A stretch of 16,623 nucleotides of DNA from DATGKD01 sp035294855. Lineage in GTDB: Bacteria > Actinomycetota > Acidimicrobiia > Acidimicrobiales > UBA8190. Shown here in pieces: positions 13,310-16,623 of this stretch (position 1 is its first letter; the number at the start of each line of letters is the position of its first letter). A model generated the notes under the pieces. The model was not told the origin of the DNA and ran no database searches. It was given only the letters and a program-made list of their open reading frames with translations. A program made the translations under genes and the position numbers. Location of the stretch: positions 1-16,623 of the forward strand of contig DATGKD010000005.1 in NCBI GenBank assembly GCA_035294855.1. The letters are read 5' to 3'.

Positions 13310-14992
13310 GTGAAGCCACGGCGGCGGATACGCCCGTTCGGCGACATGGCGCTCGTGGCCGAGGTGGCGTCCGTGGACGAAGCGCACGCCCTGGCCGAGG
13401 CGCTGACGGGCGGGGGGACCGACCGGGCGGACACATCCCGGAGCGCCGCGCACGCCCACGCCGGCATCGAAGACGTCGTGATCGGCTACCGGTCGGTCAC
13501 GGTGATCGCCGATCCGACCGTCTGTGACCTGGACTCCCTGGTCGAGCAGGTGGCGAGCGTCGAACTTCCCCCGTCGAGGACCCGGCGGACCCGCGCCATC
13601 GAGGTCGGGGTGCTGTTCGACGGTCCGGATCTCGAGGCGGTGGCGGCGAGCACCCGGATCCCACCGGACGAGGTCGTACGGCTTCTCGTCGCGACCCAAC
13701 TCCGGGTTGCGTTCCTCGGTTTCCTGCCCGGGTTCGCCTACCTCGAGGGGCTGCCGGCGCCCCTCGCCGCCCTGGCGCGGAGGCCGACGCCTCGCAAGGC
13801 CGTGCCTGCCGGCTCCTTTGCGCTCGCCGGCGGGTTCGCGGCCATCTACCCGCGGCGCTTCCCCGGCGGATGGCACCTCGTCGGCCGCAGCGACCTGACG
13901 CTCTTCGACCCCGATACCCCCCCGTACGCGACCCTGCGTCCCGGCGACGTGGTGCGGATCAGGCCCGAGCCAGATCCGCACGCCGGGCCGGTCGTGCATG
14001 AGCCGGGCGGGCCAGGCGGACGACACGCGGTGGCGGCGATCCCGGGCCCTACCCACCGCTCGGTGACCGTCGAGGATCCCGGGGTCCTCACGACCGTGCA
14101 GGACCGGGGCCGCATCGGCGTCGCCCACCTCGGGGTGCCGCGATCAGGGGCCGCGGACCCCTACGCGCTGCGTGCCGCCAACCGGCTCGTGGGCAACGCC
14201 GACGACGCGGCGGGCCTCGAGGCCACCGTGCGTGGACCGTCGCTCCGCTTCGACCACGACGGATTCGTGGTCGTCGCCGGAGGGGCCCGCGCCCGCGTCG
14301 ACGACGGCCCCGTGCCGTGCGACGCGGTGGTGCCGGTGGGCGCCGGCCAGGTGCTGTCGGTCGGAGAGATCCTTGACGACCTGCGGTGTTACGTCGCCGT
14401 GGCCGGAGGCATCGAGACCCCGCCGGTGCTCGGCAGCAGGGCGGCGGACCTCGCCGGCGGCGTCGGCCCCGGGGCTCTCGCCGTCGGGGACCGCCTCCCC
14501 GTCGGCGCCCGTGGGTACCCCCGGGGCCAACTCGTCGTCGACGCGAGGCTCCGGGCCGCTCCGCCGCGCACGCTGCGGGTCGTGCCGGGCCCCGACGACG
14601 TCGGATCCGGCGTGGTGGAGGTGCTCAGCGCGACGCCCTGGCAGGTCTCCCCCGACTCCGATCGTGTCGGCATGCGGCTTTCCGGCGACGCACGCGTCGA
14701 GCCGTCCACCTCAGGGGTCCCGTCCCGGGGAACGGTCACCGGCGCCGTGCAGGTGCCGCCGGACGGCTACCCCGTCGTCCTGCTGTGCGACCACGCCACC
14801 GTGGGCGGCTATCCCGTGGTGGCGTGCGTCATCAGCGCGGACCTCGGGGTGCTCGGGCGCTGCCGTCCGGGTGAGACCGTCCGGTTCGAGGCGGTGAGCC
14901 TCGAAGAGGCCCGCCGAGCTCGCGCGTTGCTCGAGCGCTCGTTGGCCCACGCCGTGAGCGGCTGGTACCCGGTGGACAGCGCTTCCAGCTGA
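13310..14992 (+). CDS. pxpBC: 5-oxoprolinase subunits B and C fused (PxpB-PxpC)
   Basis: In this 560-residue protein residues about 7-220 are PxpB (KipI-like): FLGFLPGFAYLEGLP (135-149) and PRKAVPAGSFALAGGFAAIYP (161-181) followed by PGGWHLVGRS (185-194). Residues about 250-540 are PxpC (KipA-like): VLTTVQDRGRIGVAHLGVPRSGAAD (259-283), AVAGGIETPPVLGSRAADL (363-381), SDRVGMRLSG (450-459) and a long conserved end with VQVPPDGYPVVLLCDHATVGGYPV (480-503). A Pro/Gly/His linker (about 220-248) joins them. In many bacteria, such as E. coli and Bacillus subtilis, B and C are separate genes; fusions are known and are often misnamed allophanate hydrolase or urea amidolyase. No biotin or carboxylase domain is present. 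GTG 13310 lacks a clear ribosome-binding site. The gene closes the operon. Confidence 0.93.
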   Translation: MKPRRRIRPFGDMALVAEVASVDEAHALAEALTGGGTDRADTSRSAAHAHAGIEDVVIGYRSVTVIADPTVCDLDSLVEQVASVELPPSRTRRTRAIEVGVLFDGPDLEAVAASTRIPPDEVVRLLVATQLRVAFLGFLPGFAYLEGLPAPLAALARRPTPRKAVPAGSFALAGGFAAIYPRRFPGGWHLVGRSDLTLFDPDTPPYATLRPGDVVRIRPEPDPHAGPVVHEPGGPGGRHAVAAIPGPTHRSVTVEDPGVLTTVQDRGRIGVAHLGVPRSGAADPYALRAANRLVGNADDAAGLEATVRGPSLRFDHDGFVVVAGGARARVDDGPVPCDAVVPVGAGQVLSVGEILDDLRCYVAVAGGIETPPVLGSRAADLAGGVGPGALAVGDRLPVGARGYPRGQLVVDARLRAAPPRTLRVVPGPDDVGSGVVEVLSATPWQVSPDSDRVGMRLSGDARVEPSTSGVPSRGTVTGAVQVPPDGYPVVLLCDHATVGGYPVVACVISADLGVLGRCRPGETVRFEAVSLEEARRARALLERSLAHAVSGWYPVDSASS

Positions 14993-15006
14993 GCGGTGGG
15001 GCCGGC

Positions 15007-15042
15007 GCTGAGGGGACCCTGACCGGGGGTGAGAGCCTCAGC
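15007..15042. terminator. Nested hairpin at the convergent pxpBC / membrane-protein junction
   Basis: A 7-bp inverted repeat GCTGAGG (15007-15013) / CCTCAGC (15036-15042) encloses a second pair ACCC (15016-15019) / GGGT (15027-15030). It begins 15 nt after the pxpBC stop and covers the stop codon of the converging gene (15038-15040). Its place between convergent genes suits a two-way terminator, although no T-run is present. Confidence 0.45.
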
Positions 15043-16174
15043 CCTGCGCCCGGTACGCCGAATCGTTCCCGCCGTTCGCACCGGCTGCACCGTTCGCCCC
15101 GTTCGCCCCGTTCGCGGCCGCCGGTGCCGGCGACTCCGGCGTTACCCCGGGCCCTCCCGCCGACGCCGATGGGGCCCCCAGCTGGAGCACGCCGGGGACC
15201 GAGATCGCCGGGAGCGGCAGGGGGAGCGGCGGGCTCGGGACCAGGCCGCCAGGACCGACGAGCGGAGGAGGCGACGGCGCCGGCTGCGTCGACGGCGCGG
15301 GACTCGGGGCCGACGGCGCAGGGCCAGCCGGCGTCGGCGCCGCGGCCGGTGCCCCTGGGGCGGGTGTCGACGGTGGGAGCGGTCCCGGGGTCTGGGCAGG
15401 CGAGTTCGCCCCGCCGGAAGCCGATCCCGGGACAGGAGTCACGTCCGACACCGCTCGGGCGTGCGCGCCGACGGAACCGACCGAACCGACCGACCCACTC
15501 GCCGGCGCGGTCGCCGGCCCGGCGGTACCCGGCACGCCAGGCGTGGCGCCCTGCGAGCTCGCCGCGGGCGCAACCGCCTGGGCCCCGTGGGGGACGGCCG
15601 GCGAGCCACCGTTCGACGCGGCCATCACGCCCAGCGCCGCGGCCGCCGCCACCACCACGACGACCGCGGCGATCCGCTGCCGCGTATTCGAGGGCCGCCT
15701 GGTCCTGGGCGGGTAGTGCCAGGGCTGGTCGGCCGGCACCACGACCGGATCCACCGCCTTCTCCGGGCACTGGTCGTCGTGGGCGGCCCGTTCGATGAAC
15801 CGTTGCAGAGCGGCGAGGCGGCGTTCGGGCAGCTGGTCAGTGGGGACGAGCAGGCGCAGCGGCTGGCCGTCGACCTTCAGGTCGAGGGAGGTCCGCTCAC
15901 GCCCGTCACCCGGGACCGACAGGCGGCCTTGCTGCGGCTCGCCGGCCGGGGTCGTCTTGAAGCCCTCGACGGAGGACCACAGCCACTTCCGTTCGATGGC
16001 CGGCACCGCCATGAGGTGGAGGGTCAGGCCGTCGCGGTCGACGAAGAGTTCGAAGACGCCTTCGCCCTGGTGGTCGGCGGTCGCCCGGTCATCGAGCAGG
16101 TCCTGATCGTCGACGACCACGACGTCGGCCATCCTGAGCTGTGAGCCCGTCCTCAGCTGTGAGCGCAGTGCCAC
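15038..16174 (-). CDS. Single-pass membrane protein with Pro/Ala/Gly-rich extracytoplasmic region, unknown function
   Basis: I do not recognise this 378-residue protein. GTG 16174 is chosen because GGGAGG stands 6 nt upstream; ATG 16132 (residue 15, MADVVVVDD) is an alternative. Residues about 38-131 look like a small folded beta-rich domain with a closing helix (FELFVDRDGLTLHL; SLDLKVDGQPLRLLV; ERRLAALQRFIERA), perhaps PH-like, but that is only an impression. Residues 168-186 are one hydrophobic span preceded by Arg residues, giving a cytoplasmic N-terminus. The remaining ~190 residues are low complexity: SVG repeats (228-236), Pro/Ala/Ser blocks (262-325) and NGA repeats (355-369), suited to crossing the cell wall. 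No sorting motif is present. The shape recalls sensory or anti-sigma-type membrane proteins, but no partner gene is adjacent. Confidence 0.75.
   Translation of the reverse strand: MALRSQLRTGSQLRMADVVVVDDQDLLDDRATADHQGEGVFELFVDRDGLTLHLMAVPAIERKWLWSSVEGFKTTPAGEPQQGRLSVPGDGRERTSLDLKVDGQPLRLLVPTDQLPERRLAALQRFIERAAHDDQCPEKAVDPVVVPADQPWHYPPRTRRPSNTRQRIAAVVVVVAAAAALGVMAASNGGSPAVPHGAQAVAPAASSQGATPGVPGTAGPATAPASGSVGSVGSVGAHARAVSDVTPVPGSASGGANSPAQTPGPLPPSTPAPGAPAAAPTPAGPAPSAPSPAPSTQPAPSPPPLVGPGGLVPSPPLPLPLPAISVPGVLQLGAPSASAGGPGVTPESPAPAAANGANGANGAAGANGGNDSAYRAQG
16132..16167 (-). repeat. 18-nt tandem duplication at the 5' end of the membrane-protein gene
   Basis: Units 16132-16149 and 16150-16167 (TCCTGAGCTGTGAGCCCG and TCCTCAGCTGTGAGCGCA) agree at 15 of 18 positions. 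Translated from the GTG at 16174 they give a doubled L-R-S/T..SQLR pattern in residues 3-14. If translation instead begins at ATG 16132 the duplication is untranslated leader. Confidence 0.7.
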
Positions 16175-16180
16175 CGGCTG

Positions 16181-16186
16181 CCTCCC
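16181..16186 (-). promoter_or_regulatory. Ribosome-binding site fixing the GTG start of the membrane protein
   Basis: Minus strand GGGAGG lies 6 nt before GTG 16174. The alternative ATG at 16132 has only an AGG touching it and a GAGGA 17 nt away, both poorly spaced, so the GTG is preferred. Confidence 0.7.
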
Positions 16187-16252
16187 GCGTCGAGGATTTG
16201 TAGGCGTGGGGGATGAAACGGAACGGATCGGGGGATGTTGGGCCCCGGCGTT

Positions 16253-16264
16253 GCGGTATACCGC
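16253..16264. promoter_or_regulatory. 12-bp perfect palindrome, possible operator or -10 element
   Basis: GCGGTATACCGC is self-complementary and stands out as the most AT-rich point of its neighbourhood. It lies about 80 nt upstream of the membrane-protein start. On the minus strand it contains TATACC, a passable -10, but no matching -35 is seen. Confidence 0.35.
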
Positions 16265-16623
16265 GTGCGGCCCGGGACATGGGCGGGGAGGCGCGATTGT
16301 GACGGGAAGTTGGGAGCGCCTTGTCGGCTCCGATACGGAGAGGGCGGAGCAGCTGACGCACCGTGGCAAAACCACGACGCCGACGGGCGACAAAAAGGTC
16401 CCTGAGCTGGGGTTGACCAACTGTTGTGGAGCGCTGGACGGTGCGTTGACGGGCGGGTGGCACGGTGGTGTCGGATGTGGCTACCGCCACGCCTCGACAG
16501 CCCCCCGGCAGCCGGCGAGCCCGGTCGCCCATTCCCAAGTCCGGTAGCCCAGACCCTGTGGCCGGTGCCAGGTGAACAACAGCCTCCGAGATTTCGAAGC
16601 AGGGCCCGTGAACAAGCCTCCCC

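Larger units (their letters stand above)
16175..16623. other. 449-nt stretch without a supportable gene
   Basis: Open frames on both strands here have no recognisable protein content and no good start. Visible elements are the minus-strand ribosome-binding site (16181-16186), a 12-bp palindrome GCGGTATACCGC (16253-16264), a CTCCG-ATA-CGGAG inverted repeat (16328-16340), a small CGTGG/CCACG hairpin (16362-16376), and a direct repeat GTGAACAA(CA)GCCTCC (16572-16587 and 16608-16621). It probably holds the promoter of the membrane-protein gene. A coding start for a plus-strand gene running off the window is possible at GTG 16572 but unsupported. Confidence 0.5.

Noticed and set aside
13310..14992. 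Urea amidolyase / allophanate hydrolase
   Set aside because: Such labels come from shared PxpB/PxpC-like domains; no biotin carboxylase, biotinyl or amidase domain is present and pxpA is adjacent.
16206..16547. 113-codon plus-strand open frame near the right edge
   Set aside because: No domain, no ribosome-binding site, and composition unlike the neighbouring proteins.

Overview
The window is very GC-rich, and starts are mostly GTG (about eight of thirteen), with two TTG and three ATG. It encodes a MarP-type membrane serine protease, a sortase-type LPFTG surface protein and a mycobacterial-type GH15 glycosidase. Together these point to a high-GC actinobacterium, perhaps Acidimicrobiia; the class is inference from protein style only. 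No rRNA, tRNA, CRISPR array, phage or transposase gene is visible. Apart from the first 144 bases (3'-truncated gene) every protein gene is complete.

Left block, minus strand (1-9263). Reading in the direction of transcription: marP (9263-8046); then a tight five-gene run of GH15 trehalase/glucoamylase-like hydrolase (7946-6024), glucose 1-dehydrogenase-type alcohol dehydrogenase (6019-4973), MBL-fold hydrolase (4910-3870), PhyH-type 2-oxoglutarate/Fe(II) dioxygenase (3882-3097) and a Tat-exported lipoprotein of the phospholipase C/phosphoesterase family (3051-1669). Spacings are 4 nt, 62 nt, a 13-nt overlap and 45 nt. Next, with its own leader, comes a cell-wall protein with a neocarzinostatin-like domain and an LPFTG sorting signal (1433-285). 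A truncated DUF4242 gene (144-1) runs off the left edge. GH15 plus glucose dehydrogenase is a coherent glucose-release and oxidation pair; the MBL protein could be the lactonase step, but that is a guess.

Right block, plus strand (9481-14992). An FAD-linked 2-hydroxyacid oxidase, a ThDP-dependent acetolactate synthase/benzoylformate decarboxylase-like enzyme, pxpA, and a fused pxpB-pxpC form a compact operon. PxpABC is the prokaryotic ATP-dependent 5-oxoprolinase that turns pyroglutamate into glutamate. The first two genes would oxidise and then cleave a 2-hydroxy/2-oxo acid of unknown identity. The 217-bp gap between marP and this operon is a divergent promoter region with a repeated 14-nt element.

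Right end (15038-16623). Converging on the operon is a minus-strand gene for a single-pass membrane protein with a small cytoplasmic domain and a long Pro/Ala/Gly/Ser-rich outer part. The last 449 bases hold no gene I can support, only small palindromes and a short direct repeat.

Most notable: the enediyne-apoprotein-like fold on a sortase-anchored protein; two operon junctions (4905-4995 and 3047-3099) remodelled by short direct duplications that place start and stop codons in unusual arrangements; and an 18-nt tandem duplication at the start of the right-end membrane protein.
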